A stretch of DNA of 64,000 nucleotides from Torulaspora globosa (lineage: Eukaryota > Ascomycota > Saccharomycetes > Saccharomycetales > Saccharomycetaceae): NCBI RefSeq assembly GCF_014133895.1, contig NC_050727.1:682001-746000 (forward strand), read 5' to 3'. Shown piece after piece: positions 44,902 through 53,693 of the stretch. The position numbers and the translations under genes were made by a program. Every line of letters begins with the position of its first letter. The stretch's first letter is position 1. The notes beneath the pieces were generated by a model. That model had not been told where the DNA came from and made no database searches. It saw only the letters and a list, made by a program, of their open reading frames with translations.

Positions 44902-46236
44902 ATGTCAGAAGAATTGGGCCAAAGTCCAGCGGTTGGTGACAGACTTCCAGCTCGGTCAAGATCAGGCAGTGAAAGGCCCAACTACCACATTGATACCGAA
45001 GATTTAGATATACGGGATGACGACGATGATGCTGATGATTACCACGAAGAAGATGATATCGAAGACGAGGAAGAAAATGAAACAAATGTAGTAGTGCATA
45101 CAGAAGGTCAAATACCACCAGTTGCGAGGAGAGGAAGGCCGAGCAAGAGGAAGAGCCGAGAAGCCTCTCAGGACGATAATCGATCTGAGACTGAGGCATC
45201 ACGCAGTGGTTCGACGGCTCCTGGCTTCTTGAACATCAAGAGGCCGCGTCTTTCTTACCCAGTGGATGAATCAGGGATGCCGCTTCCTGTTATCAATGAA
45301 GAATATGACCTTCCCGATGATCCCGAGGGTGAGACTAAGATAAACCGAGACGGAAATCTTTTAGGTGGCAGACAATTCTTGGTACGTTCCTTCACGCTAT
45401 CTGACAAAGGTAAGCGTAGATATATGCTGTCAACGGAGCCTGCAAGAGCTGTAGGATTTAGGGATTCGTACCTTTTCTTTCAGTACCATCCCAACCTTTA
45501 CAAGTTTATCCTATCGCAAGAACAGAAGAATGATTTAATCGACCGCGGTGTTTTACCGTACTCCTATCGCAGCAGACAAATTGCGCTGGTCACTGCCAGA
45601 AGTGTGTTCAAGGAATTTGGAGCCAAGATTATAGTTGGTGGTAAGAATATTACTGACGACTACTATGCCACAAGATTGCGTCAGGAAGGCCGAGTTGTTG
45701 AAGGAACATATGCTCGAGAACCAATGAGAAAGGGAAACCTTCGCGGTTTCGATGGATTTGATTATGCAGAAAGTTCCGTGAATCCAGCCAAGAATGCAGT
45801 CGAGTTTTTCGATAAGCGGCATCAAAATCATCACAACGGGGGTGCATCGACAGCGGGTGCGAACAAAATAAATGCGACGAACTGGCTCTATCAGCATGCG
45901 GCGGCTTGTAGTAGGTTCAACAGCGACATGTATTATGACAGGGTCCGAATCCTGCTGATAGAACGTCAAGGTCTAAGGGACCCCTACACTAACACTTTAC
46001 ACTTACCACAGTCCACACAAGCTTCCAAGATTTTAAAGACCTGTAGAAAACCGTTGACGACAGAGGAAAGACGCGAAGAATGTTCGGTCGTCTACGAAAC
46101 AAAGATTAGCGATGCTGATTTGACAAGAAACAAAACTGGTCTATCAGAAATCCCATTAGAAATATTCGACGGCACTGTCAGCGAAGAAGTGCTGGCAGCT
46201 ATTCTAGAACAGCAGAAGTTTGAAAGAGGCCTGTGA
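44902..46236 (+). CDS. NPL6: RSC chromatin-remodelling subunit Rsc7 (Npl6)
   Basis: 444 residues (S. cerevisiae Npl6, 435). A subunit of the RSC remodeller's fungal-specific module (Rsc3, Rsc30, Htl1, Ldb7), nuclear. The N-terminal 110 residues are acidic, with an AT-hook-like RRGRPSKRK at about 75-85. The RSC7/SWP82 domain (about 150-330) has EYDLPDDPEGETKINRDGNL, GGRQFLVRSFTL, RRYMLSTEPARAVGFRDSYLFF and TARSVFKEFGAKII. The C-terminal part includes NWLYQHAAACSRFNSDMYYDR and DPYTNTLHLP. The start is the first ATG in the frame. Confidence 0.93.
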   Translation: MSEELGQSPAVGDRLPARSRSGSERPNYHIDTEDLDIRDDDDDADDYHEEDDIEDEEENETNVVVHTEGQIPPVARRGRPSKRKSREASQDDNRSETEASRSGSTAPGFLNIKRPRLSYPVDESGMPLPVINEEYDLPDDPEGETKINRDGNLLGGRQFLVRSFTLSDKGKRRYMLSTEPARAVGFRDSYLFFQYHPNLYKFILSQEQKNDLIDRGVLPYSYRSRQIALVTARSVFKEFGAKIIVGGKNITDDYYATRLRQEGRVVEGTYAREPMRKGNLRGFDGFDYAESSVNPAKNAVEFFDKRHQNHHNGGASTAGANKINATNWLYQHAAACSRFNSDMYYDRVRILLIERQGLRDPYTNTLHLPQSTQASKILKTCRKPLTTEERREECSVVYETKISDADLTRNKTGLSEIPLEIFDGTVSEEVLAAILEQQKFERGL

Positions 46237-46719
46237 TTATGGATGAATTAAACTAACAATATGTTCGAATTCTTGAGCCGTTGTTGCAAAAAAATTGTTT
46301 TCAAGGAGTCCCGAGGGTACAAACTAAAAAGCAAAACGTTGATGATCTTCTGAACGCTCAATGGCTCCCTCGCATGCCATACAGCGTCTTAGCTTGCAGA
46401 TCAAGATAATTCTGCTTCTTTGTTCTATACACAGAACATCTTATATACTTACATTATTGTATTATGAAGATTTCCATCACCAAGGACGGCGGACCGAACT
46501 AGGATCAGGTCTCTCCAGCCACCAGACTAACTGCTTATGAAGATGGGTTAATACTGATTACTACGTAGTGATTGGATCCTAGTTTCAGCAAGATCACATC
46601 AATCTTCTCAGATAGGCGCAATAGTCATATCATCCCGCCAGACTTTCATAGATTAAGGAGGTGTCGAAGCGGTTCTCGGTGAAATTACCACACATTACTG
46701 ACTGACGGGTTTGTTTTAG
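46237..46719. other. NPL6 to YTA12 intergenic region; no YMR090W homologue
   Basis: 483 bp without a supported gene. In S. cerevisiae YMR090W (an SDR-type protein) lies between NPL6 and YTA12; nothing similar is readable here. The space holds poly-A/T tracts and the YTA12 promoter only. Confidence 0.5.
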
Positions 46720-49212
46720 ATGCTGAGTCTTTTGTGGCCCCACACAAAGGTTGTGGCTAGGAGGACATTCAGCACTCCCTGCTCTAGAATATTGGTGACA
46801 AATCTGAGCTCGAATTTCAAAAGCTTTCACTCGATCAGACCTTTACACTTGAAGAATGATAATCCTAGCGGTGACCATCAAGGGAAAGATAATAACAGGC
46901 AGGATGGCAATGAGGACGCGACAGACAAGGATCTTGAATCTTTAAAGCAGGAGATGAACCGATTTATTGAAGAAGCTAAAAAAGGCGGCCTTGGTGGCAA
47001 CTGGCAGGAGCGCCAAAATAAAATAAACAAAGAGATCAAACGACTAGAGGAGACGATTGCGAGGCAGCAAGCAAGGCAGAAGCAAGTGGACGAAGAAAAT
47101 GAATCAAATAAAAATCAAGATCCTTTCAATTTCCAATCCAGACAATCGAAAGAAGCGGAAGATTTGCATAGGAGGATGAACGAGAACAGAAAAGCTGAGG
47201 AGGAGAAGTTCAAGCAGTCTCTCAATAACCCTAACGTTTCTACCTCCAATAACATTGGCTTGTTTCAGCTTGGATTAACCTTCCTGTTGCTTTCTTTCGT
47301 GCTGAACATCTTTAACGCAGCAGAGGAACCAAAAGAGATAACGTGGCAAGACTTCCGTTGCAAGCTACTGGCGAGAGGCCACGTCTCGAAATTGGTGGTT
47401 GTGAACAAATCGTTTGTTAAAGTCTTACTCAACGAAGCAGGTAAGAACCAACCTGAAAATGCGGGCCATGATTATTACTTCTTCACGATCGGTTCAGTTG
47501 AAAGCTTTGAGAAGAAGCTGCAAAAGGCTCAAGATCAAATTGGTATTGCCAACGATTTCAGAGTACCAGTTGTTTACGTGCAAGAGGGGAATTGGGCACG
47601 CGCTATGTTCCAGATACTACCAACAGCTCTGATGATTGCAGGTATCATATGGTTGACTCGCAGATCGGCATCTGCTTCCGGTGCCAGCGGAGGAGGTATT
47701 TTTGGTATGGGCCGCTCCAAAGCCAAAAGATTTAACACTGAAACCGATGTTAAGGTGAAGTTCAAAGACGTCGCAGGCTGTGACGAGGCCAAGGAGGAAA
47801 TTATGGAATTCGTTAGTTTCTTGAAAGAACCTAAGAGATACGAAAAAATGGGCGCTAAAATTCCAAGAGGAGCCATTCTTTCTGGTCCTCCGGGTACCGG
47901 TAAGACGTTATTGGCCAAAGCAACTGCTGGAGAAGCGGGTGTCCCCTTTTTCTTCGTATCCGGTTCGGAGTTTGTTGAGATGTTTGTTGGTGTTGGTGCT
48001 TCAAGAGTACGGGACTTATTCAAGACTGCACGAGAGAACGCACCGTCAATGGTATTCATTGATGAAATCGATGCTATTGGTAAAGCAAGGCAGAAGGGTA
48101 ACATTTCGGGTGCTAATGATGAAAGGGAAAACACGTTGAACCAGCTATTGGTCGAAATGGACGGCTTTACGCCTGCTGACCACGTTGTCGTGTTGGCGGG
48201 TACCAACAGACCTGACATTTTGGACAAAGCTTTACTAAGACCGGGGAGATTTGATAGGCATGTGAATATTGACAAGCCGGAGCTTTCTGGAAGACAAGCG
48301 ATTTTTGAAGTTCATATGAAGAAAATAAAACTGGCCGGAGATATTTACGACTTGAAGAATAGACTGGCGGCTTTGACTCCTGGGTTTTCTGGCGCTGACA
48401 TTGCAAACGTCTGCAATGAGGCTGCGCTGATTGCCGCAAGAGGTAACTCTCATTCAGTGAAACTGGAGCATTTTGAGCAGGCCGTGGAAAGAGTCATCGG
48501 AGGAGTAGAGAGGAAATCGAAGTTATTGTCTCCTGAGGAGAAACGTGTCGTGGCCTACCATGAAGCTGGCCACGCCATTTGTGGTTGGTTTTTAGAATTT
48601 GCGGACCCGTTGCTGAAAGTGAGTATTATTCCTCGTGGCCAGGGAGCTCTTGGCTATGCCCAATACTTACCAGGTGACATATATCTTCTAACTGAGCAGC
48701 AGTTGAGAGATAGAATCACCATGTCTTTAGGCGGGAGAGTCTCTGAAGAGCTGCATTTCAGCAGCGTAACCAGCGGTGCCTCTGACGATCTAAAGAAGGT
48801 GACCCGCATGGCGACTGCGATGGTCACCGAACTCGGAATGAGTCCGAAGATTGGCTGGATCAACTACAAGAAAAGGGATGATACAGATCTCACAAAACCG
48901 TTCTCAGAAGAAACCGGAACGATCATCGATGAGGAGGTCTACCGAGTCATTCAAGAATGTCATGATAGATGTACAAGACTGCTGAAAGAAAAAGCCCAAG
49001 AGCTTGAGAAAGTTGCTCAGCTCTTACTCAAGAAAGAAGTCTTGACCAGAGAAGACATGATTAATATGCTGGGCAAGCGTCCCTTCCCAGAAAGGAACGA
49101 TGCGTTCGATAAGTATCTAAATGAGACCGAAACTGAGAGGATTAAGAAATCAGAGCAGGATGACAGGAAACATTATGAGAATCGGAATGAGACCGAAGCT
49201 GATCTACGATGA
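46720..49212 (+). CDS. YTA12: Mitochondrial m-AAA protease subunit Yta12 (Afg3-like)
   Basis: 830 residues (S. cerevisiae Yta12, 825). An inner-membrane ATP-dependent zinc protease facing the matrix; degrades misfolded membrane proteins and matures MrpL32. A mitochondrial presequence ([17 protein letters not shown]), a charged coiled-coil region (about 55-165), two membrane helices ([18 protein letters not shown] and [17 protein letters not shown]) flanking the intermembrane-space domain, then the AAA domain: Walker A GPPGTGKT (389-396), Walker [24 protein letters not shown]. The M41 zinc site HEAGH is at 614-618. Position between NPL6 and VBA1 identifies YTA12 rather than AFG3. Confidence 0.94.
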   Translation: MLSLLWPHTKVVARRTFSTPCSRILVTNLSSNFKSFHSIRPLHLKNDNPSGDHQGKDNNRQDGNEDATDKDLESLKQEMNRFIEEAKKGGLGGNWQERQNKINKEIKRLEETIARQQARQKQVDEENESNKNQDPFNFQSRQSKEAEDLHRRMNENRKAEEEKFKQSLNNPNVSTSNNIGLFQLGLTFLLLSFVLNIFNAAEEPKEITWQDFRCKLLARGHVSKLVVVNKSFVKVLLNEAGKNQPENAGHDYYFFTIGSVESFEKKLQKAQDQIGIANDFRVPVVYVQEGNWARAMFQILPTALMIAGIIWLTRRSASASGASGGGIFGMGRSKAKRFNTETDVKVKFKDVAGCDEAKEEIMEFVSFLKEPKRYEKMGAKIPRGAILSGPPGTGKTLLAKATAGEAGVPFFFVSGSEFVEMFVGVGASRVRDLFKTARENAPSMVFIDEIDAIGKARQKGNISGANDERENTLNQLLVEMDGFTPADHVVVLAGTNRPDILDKALLRPGRFDRHVNIDKPELSGRQAIFEVHMKKIKLAGDIYDLKNRLAALTPGFSGADIANVCNEAALIAARGNSHSVKLEHFEQAVERVIGGVERKSKLLSPEEKRVVAYHEAGHAICGWFLEFADPLLKVSIIPRGQGALGYAQYLPGDIYLLTEQQLRDRITMSLGGRVSEELHFSSVTSGASDDLKKVTRMATAMVTELGMSPKIGWINYKKRDDTDLTKPFSEETGTIIDEEVYRVIQECHDRCTRLLKEKAQELEKVAQLLLKKEVLTREDMINMLGKRPFPERNDAFDKYLNETETERIKKSEQDDRKHYENRNETEADLR

Positions 49213-49510
49213 TCGACCGAAGATAACTACTCTCACCGTGTGTATATATAGGCAGCATCGCAGACATGTAAATACTTGATTTAATACCTTACATTCTATG
49301 ATTTGTTGACGATCTTATCGGTGTCTCGGGTCTTAACTTCCGAAGGCTCGTTCAGCCAGCGATAGTTGATAACGAGTATCAAGAGTACTTTAAGAAGCAA
49401 GAAACTTGTGTCTTGACGATTTAAGCTTGTGATTCTATTGTGTGCGTTGAATTTGTTCTGGTCAATCGCAATTCATCAGGAAAGCATTAAAGCGGTGAGC
49501 CTTTGGCAGG

Positions 49511-51196
49511 ATGGAACCACTGGATGAGACAACCAGCTTGTTACCAATCCCAGAACAAGAGGAAATCGGTGACCTCGAGGTCGAGTATCACAAACACAAT
49601 CTGGCGTTGCCCAAGCTACCCATTTTAACTTCGCTATGGCTGGGAAGCTTCATCAGTTCTCTGGACGGCACAGTCGTTGCGAACATTATGAACAGGGTCG
49701 CTGAAGAGTTTGCTGAATCTGACAGGAAGCAATGGATTGCGACCAGCTTTCTGTTAACCAACACTGCGTTTCAGCCGCTTTACGGCAAGCTTTCTGATGT
49801 GACAGGGAGAAAGTTTGCCCTTTTGACTGCCTACACGTTCTTTGGACTGGGTTGTCTTCTCACCTGCTTTGCTCGAAATGTGACTGAGTTTGCCGTTGCC
49901 CGGGCAATTTGCGGTATTGGCGGCGGTGGAATCAATGCTTGCAGTAGCATCACTGTGAGTGACATCTGTACCGCGAAGGAGCGCGGTATCTACCAAGGCT
50001 ACGCCAATATTGTGTTCGGATTGGGTCAAATGCTAGGCGCCCCGATCGGAGGACTGTTCATAGACACCGTTGGCTGGAGGGCCATCTTTGGCATCCAAGT
50101 GCCAGTCATTCTGTTGAGCGCCATCCTGGCTTTCAAAAACGTAAACATCAAGTTAAGCCACGTTCCTCCGGTCCGCTACAGGTTTACTCGCAAGAACTTG
50201 TCGCGTATCGACTTTCTAGGCTCTCTGACATTGGCGTTGAGCATATGTGGTTTGCTACTTATCTGCTCCACTGATTTGAACAAGAAAGCCCTTGCCGTGC
50301 TCACCGGTGCGGCTTTTGCCCTCTTCCTCTGGGTTGAATTGTGCTTTGCCACCGAGGCAATCTTGCCCTTCAAGCTACTGAGCGGTTCCTTCGGGCTGGC
50401 CTCCGTGGCCACGGTTTGCTCCTCCTTTATCATCTTTGGTGACATTTTCAGATCTCCCATCTACCTGCAGCTGATCCACGACATCAGCGTCACGCAGACG
50501 GGTTTATTTCTGATCTTCCCGTCCATTGCCGTCGCCGCTGGCTCGTTGGCGGCGGGATACGTCCTGCGCCACAGCAAGATGCAGCTGGACCGCTGCGCCT
50601 ATCTGATAGTTCTGTTCGGCATCGCGTTCCAGCTACTCGGCCTGACAGCGAACTACTACCTGGTCAGCATCGTGGAGCCTGCGCTTTCCACGCACGGGGA
50701 GCACTCCGTCGCTGCGGCTGCCGTCCGCTTCGCCTCGCAGTCGTTTTCCTGGAAGATCCTGTTTGTGCTCGACAGCGTGCTGGTCGGCTTCGGCTACGCG
50801 TGCCTGCTCGTGGCGACCCTGGTCAGCATCGTCTTCTCGATCGAAAAGTCGCAGCAGGCCACCATGACGGGCATCTTCTACCTGTGGAGGTCGATCGGCA
50901 ACGTGCTAGGCGCCTCGCTGACCCTCGTTATCTTCGACAAGAGTCTCGCCCGCTCGCTGTGGCACTACATGTTCCACTCCGACGGCGTGTCCTACGACTT
51001 CACCGCCGACGAGTACTACGAGCTGCTGAGCGACACCAGCTACCTGAGATCGCACTTCCCGCCCAAGATCCTCAGAGGCCTGCTTGCCGTCTACCGGACG
51101 GCGTTCCAAGTCTCCTTCTGGCCCAACATCGGGCTGGCGATCGCGGGCCTCGCCGCGTCCTGCTTCCTCATCAGAACAGTTCCAAAAACTACGTAG
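49511..51196 (+). CDS. VBA1: Vacuolar basic amino acid transporter Vba1 (MFS, DHA2-type)
   Basis: 561 residues (S. cerevisiae Vba1, 562). A vacuolar membrane permease that takes up histidine and lysine. The cytosolic N-terminus carries ETTSLLPIPEQEE, an acidic-dileucine type vacuolar sorting signal. About 14 membrane helices are visible, beginning LPILTSLWLGSFISSLDGTVV (with the family D in helix 1). The MFS loop 2-3 motif is GKLSDVTGRK, and the family motif GIGGGGINACSSI follows. GC content rises sharply after about 50,500 and stays high through AAT1. The stop lies 3 bp from the stop of the macro-domain gene on the opposite strand. Confidence 0.92.
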   Translation: MEPLDETTSLLPIPEQEEIGDLEVEYHKHNLALPKLPILTSLWLGSFISSLDGTVVANIMNRVAEEFAESDRKQWIATSFLLTNTAFQPLYGKLSDVTGRKFALLTAYTFFGLGCLLTCFARNVTEFAVARAICGIGGGGINACSSITVSDICTAKERGIYQGYANIVFGLGQMLGAPIGGLFIDTVGWRAIFGIQVPVILLSAILAFKNVNIKLSHVPPVRYRFTRKNLSRIDFLGSLTLALSICGLLLICSTDLNKKALAVLTGAAFALFLWVELCFATEAILPFKLLSGSFGLASVATVCSSFIIFGDIFRSPIYLQLIHDISVTQTGLFLIFPSIAVAAGSLAAGYVLRHSKMQLDRCAYLIVLFGIAFQLLGLTANYYLVSIVEPALSTHGEHSVAAAAVRFASQSFSWKILFVLDSVLVGFGYACLLVATLVSIVFSIEKSQQATMTGIFYLWRSIGNVLGASLTLVIFDKSLARSLWHYMFHSDGVSYDFTADEYYELLSDTSYLRSHFPPKILRGLLAVYRTAFQVSFWPNIGLAIAGLAASCFLIRTVPKTT

Positions 51197-51199
51197 CCG

Positions 51200-51973
51200 T
51201 TATACATAGAGCTCGACCGCCGGCAGGATGTCTTCGATGCTGTCGCGGCTCGCGTCGAACCGCTGCAGCGCCTCGACGCTGATCCCCCATCTCTCGCACT
51301 CGCGCAAAGACCTCTCGCCAAAGAACCCGCCGTAACCACACCCCAGGAAGTGCATGATCAGCACGTTCTGCAGCTCGCGCGAGAACAGCTTCGCCGGCAG
51401 TGCGAACACCCGCAACGCAAACACCATGCTCTTGCAGGCGACCTCCGAGGGCACCCCAGCGTAGCCTGTCGCCAGCCCGGGCACCACCAGCGTCTGCACG
51501 TCCGCCGGACAGCTCACCAACGCGTTCCACATCGCATCAAACACGCGCGAGTAGCCAGTTGCCACACACCTGCGACGATCGTAAACAGATCGGCAAGGCG
51601 CTACCATCGTCGGAACATGCACCACGTACCGCACCGCTCCACACGAAAACCCGCCGCCAAGCTCCACCGCGGTCGCGCTCCCGACGGGATAGTACCGCTC
51701 GTGGAGCTTAGCTCTGAACCAGGTCTCAAACGGCTCTCCGCCAAGCTGCTGACACAACGCCTGGTCGAACCCGCCGCCAAGGAACCCGAACGAGTTCCCC
51801 GGCGACACCACGGCGACCGAGCCACCGCACTCGCGCTCCAGAAGCGCTCCCAGCGTGCCATGGTACACCGACACGCTGAGGTCCCCGCAGCGGGACGTCA
51901 GCATTCTACGCCAGCCGTCGCAGACGGCTTCGCTGGTGTCGCACAGAACTATCCTAGCCAGCCTCCCGTCCAT
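51200..51973 (-). CDS. Macro-domain protein, putative ADP-ribose-1''-phosphate phosphatase (YMR087W homologue)
   Basis: 257 residues. The S. cerevisiae counterpart Ymr087w is a putative ADP-ribose-1''-phosphate phosphatase related to the tRNA splicing by-product pathway; activity here is inferred. Macro-domain signatures: VAVVSPGNSFGFLGGGFD (phosphate-binding loop), GSATAVELGGGF, YVVHVPTMVAP, FDAMWNALV and VVPGLATGYAGVPS. The frame begins at a GTG at 51985; the first ATG (51971-51973) gives MDGRLARIVLCDTSEAV. Coding GC is very high, which creates long antisense frames here. Divergent from AAT1. Confidence 0.88.
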   Translation of the reverse strand: MDGRLARIVLCDTSEAVCDGWRRMLTSRCGDLSVSVYHGTLGALLERECGGSVAVVSPGNSFGFLGGGFDQALCQQLGGEPFETWFRAKLHERYYPVGSATAVELGGGFSCGAVRYVVHVPTMVAPCRSVYDRRRCVATGYSRVFDAMWNALVSCPADVQTLVVPGLATGYAGVPSEVACKSMVFALRVFALPAKLFSRELQNVLIMHFLGCGYGGFFGERSLRECERWGISVEALQRFDASRDSIEDILPAVELYV

Positions 51974-52034
51974 TCGACCTGGCACAAGCTACAACGTTTA
52001 CCCCAACTTTGACGGTTTCTTTTTGACGTCGACA

Positions 52035-52044
52035 AGGTATAAAT
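52035..52044 (+). promoter_or_regulatory. TATA box upstream of the micro-gene and AAT1
   Basis: GGTATAAATACC lies in this position, about 140 nt before the 48-codon frame and 290 nt before the AAT1 ATG. No ATG lies between it and 52176. Confidence 0.5.
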
Positions 52045-52175
52045 ACCAGGCAACCTGCAAGCAAGTTGACAGTCATTGTCTACGCCTCTAGGGGTCTGGT
52101 CCAGTGGGTTGAGCCGTCGAGCAGCGTTGATCGCAGACGACGCCGGGACTGGTAGCAGGCAGAAAAATTTGGACG

Positions 52176-52322
52176 ATGTGGAGGGTTTTGGAAGTTGGCA
52201 GGGAAGAAGAGGCGTCTCTTTACCGGGTGGACAAGTACAAGGTCAGGTTCACGTTCGTTGCGTTTGCGGTGCTGGTTTTGCATCAGACGATTGATTTTAT
52301 CCTGGACGTTCTCGGGACGTGA
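52176..52322 (+). CDS. Candidate 48-residue single-pass membrane micro-protein ending 4 nt before AAT1
   Basis: A 48-codon ATG frame that is the first AUG after the TATA box at about 52,037. The peptide begins MWRVLEVGREEEASLYRVDK, with a basic KYKVRF block followed by a single hydrophobic helix FTFVAFAVLVLHQTIDFIL and a short tail. It ends 4 nt before the AAT1 start. I do not recognise it with certainty. The layout of charged head, K/R block and one helix resembles small mitochondrial or ER membrane proteins. It could be a separate gene, the first cistron on a shared transcript, or a peptide uORF controlling AAT1. S. cerevisiae has a tiny annotated ORF near AAT1 (YKL106C-A, opposite strand as I recall); I cannot tell whether they are related. 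Confidence 0.45.
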   Translation: MWRVLEVGREEEASLYRVDKYKVRFTFVAFAVLVLHQTIDFILDVLGT

Positions 52323-52326
52323 AGCT

Positions 52327-53610
52327 ATGCAGTTGCTGTTTCGCAGATGGCTAGTGTCTGGTATCGAAGCGATACCGCGGGCAGCCCCAGACAGGATTCT
52401 CGGGCTCACAGAGCAGTTTGCTAGCGACAGTTGCAGGAATAAGGTGAATCTTACGGTGGGAGTGTATAAGGACTCGTGGGGTCAGGTGACGACGTTGCCG
52501 TCGGTGGCCATGGCGCAGAGGCAGATCGACGAGGACGTGGAGCTGAACACCGACCTGTCGTACCTGCCGATCACCGGGTGTCCCGAGTACAGCGAGAAGG
52601 TGCTCGGGTTTCTGTTTGGAGAGTCGAGTCCCGGGTCCGGGCCGCAGCTGGTGCGGCAGCAGCGGGTGAGCTTTGCGCAGACGCTGAGCGGGACCGGGGC
52701 GCTGGCGGTGGCGTCGAAGCTGCTGGCGTTGTTCCTGGCGCAGACGGTGTGGGTCCCGCAGCCGTCGTGGCCCAACCACTGGAACGTGTTCAGGAGCAAC
52801 GGGTTCGCGGACATCAGGGCGTACCCGTACTACCGCGACGGCCGGCTGGTGGTGGACGAGTGGCTGGATCTGCTCCGCTCTCAGGTCCGGAGCGACCGCG
52901 CGAAGCGGCACGCTATCGTTCTGCATGCGTGCTGCCACAACCCGACCGGGGCGGATCCGACGAGGGAGGAGTGGCGCAGAATCCTGGATACGATCCACGA
53001 GCTGCAGATGATCCCCGTGATAGACATGGCGTACCAGGGCCTCGAGTCGGGGAACCCGCCCAAGGACGCGTACGTGCTGCGCATGTGCCTGGACGAGTCC
53101 CGGTACGACTGCTGGCCGAATGGATTGTTTCTTTGCCAGTCGTTTGCCAAGAACATGGGCCTCTACGGCGAAAGAGTGGGATCGCTGAGCGTGGTGGTGC
53201 CGCCAAACGACTCGGGCACGAGGGAAAAGGTAGACTCGCAGCTGAAGCAGATTGTCAGAAGCGCCTACTCGTCGCCCCCCGGCTACGGCTCTCGCGTGGC
53301 AACGCTTGTGCTTTCTAAGCCTTTTCTGCGCATGCAATGGTACAAGGATGTCGCGTTCATGGTCAGTAGACTAAACCAGGTGAGGAGCGACATGCATGAG
53401 TTGCTCGGATGGCCCGCGCTCACGGATTTCGAGCATCAACATGGCATGTTCTACTACACGGGACTGAGCTCGAAACAGGTCGATTTGCTGAGGACTAAAT
53501 ATTCAGTATACATGACTGCCGACGGCAGATTGTCCTTGAGTGGGGTCAACGATCAAAATATCGAGTACGTTTGTAAAGCATTGAAAGCGGTCTCCAAGAC
53601 GGCTCGCTAA
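52327..53610 (+). CDS. AAT1: Mitochondrial aspartate aminotransferase Aat1
   Basis: 427 residues (S. cerevisiae Aat1, 451). A PLP enzyme interconverting aspartate + 2-oxoglutarate and oxaloacetate + glutamate in the matrix, part of the malate-aspartate shuttle. The basic N-terminus MQLLFRRWLVSGIEAIPRA is a targeting peptide, then APDRILGL and VNLTVGVYKDSWG. PLP-site features: LSGTGALAVASK, PSWPNHWNVF, HACCHNPTGADPT, DMAYQGLESG, Schiff-base Lys275 in SFAKNMGLYGERVGSL, and SPPGYGSRV. The frame is open upstream to 52195 only through a TTG and in another frame than the micro-gene; the first ATG is 52327. High GC throughout. Confidence 0.95.
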   Translation: MQLLFRRWLVSGIEAIPRAAPDRILGLTEQFASDSCRNKVNLTVGVYKDSWGQVTTLPSVAMAQRQIDEDVELNTDLSYLPITGCPEYSEKVLGFLFGESSPGSGPQLVRQQRVSFAQTLSGTGALAVASKLLALFLAQTVWVPQPSWPNHWNVFRSNGFADIRAYPYYRDGRLVVDEWLDLLRSQVRSDRAKRHAIVLHACCHNPTGADPTREEWRRILDTIHELQMIPVIDMAYQGLESGNPPKDAYVLRMCLDESRYDCWPNGLFLCQSFAKNMGLYGERVGSLSVVVPPNDSGTREKVDSQLKQIVRSAYSSPPGYGSRVATLVLSKPFLRMQWYKDVAFMVSRLNQVRSDMHELLGWPALTDFEHQHGMFYYTGLSSKQVDLLRTKYSVYMTADGRLSLSGVNDQNIEYVCKALKAVSKTAR

Positions 53611-53693
53611 AATCTCTACGCATCACCAGTCTTCCACCGGCCAAGTGACCTTTATAAAGTAGTGTAAAGTGTATTGGCTATTGAATTCTGAAC

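Noticed and set aside
51350..52012. 220-codon frame antisense to the macro-domain gene
   Set aside because: Same GC-bias artefact; the minus-strand frame has clear macro-domain motifs.
52351..53337. 328-codon frame antisense to AAT1, with a 280-codon frame in another forward phase
   Set aside because: Both are by-products of the strong GC3 bias of AAT1; composition is Arg/His/Val/Gly-rich with no family motifs.
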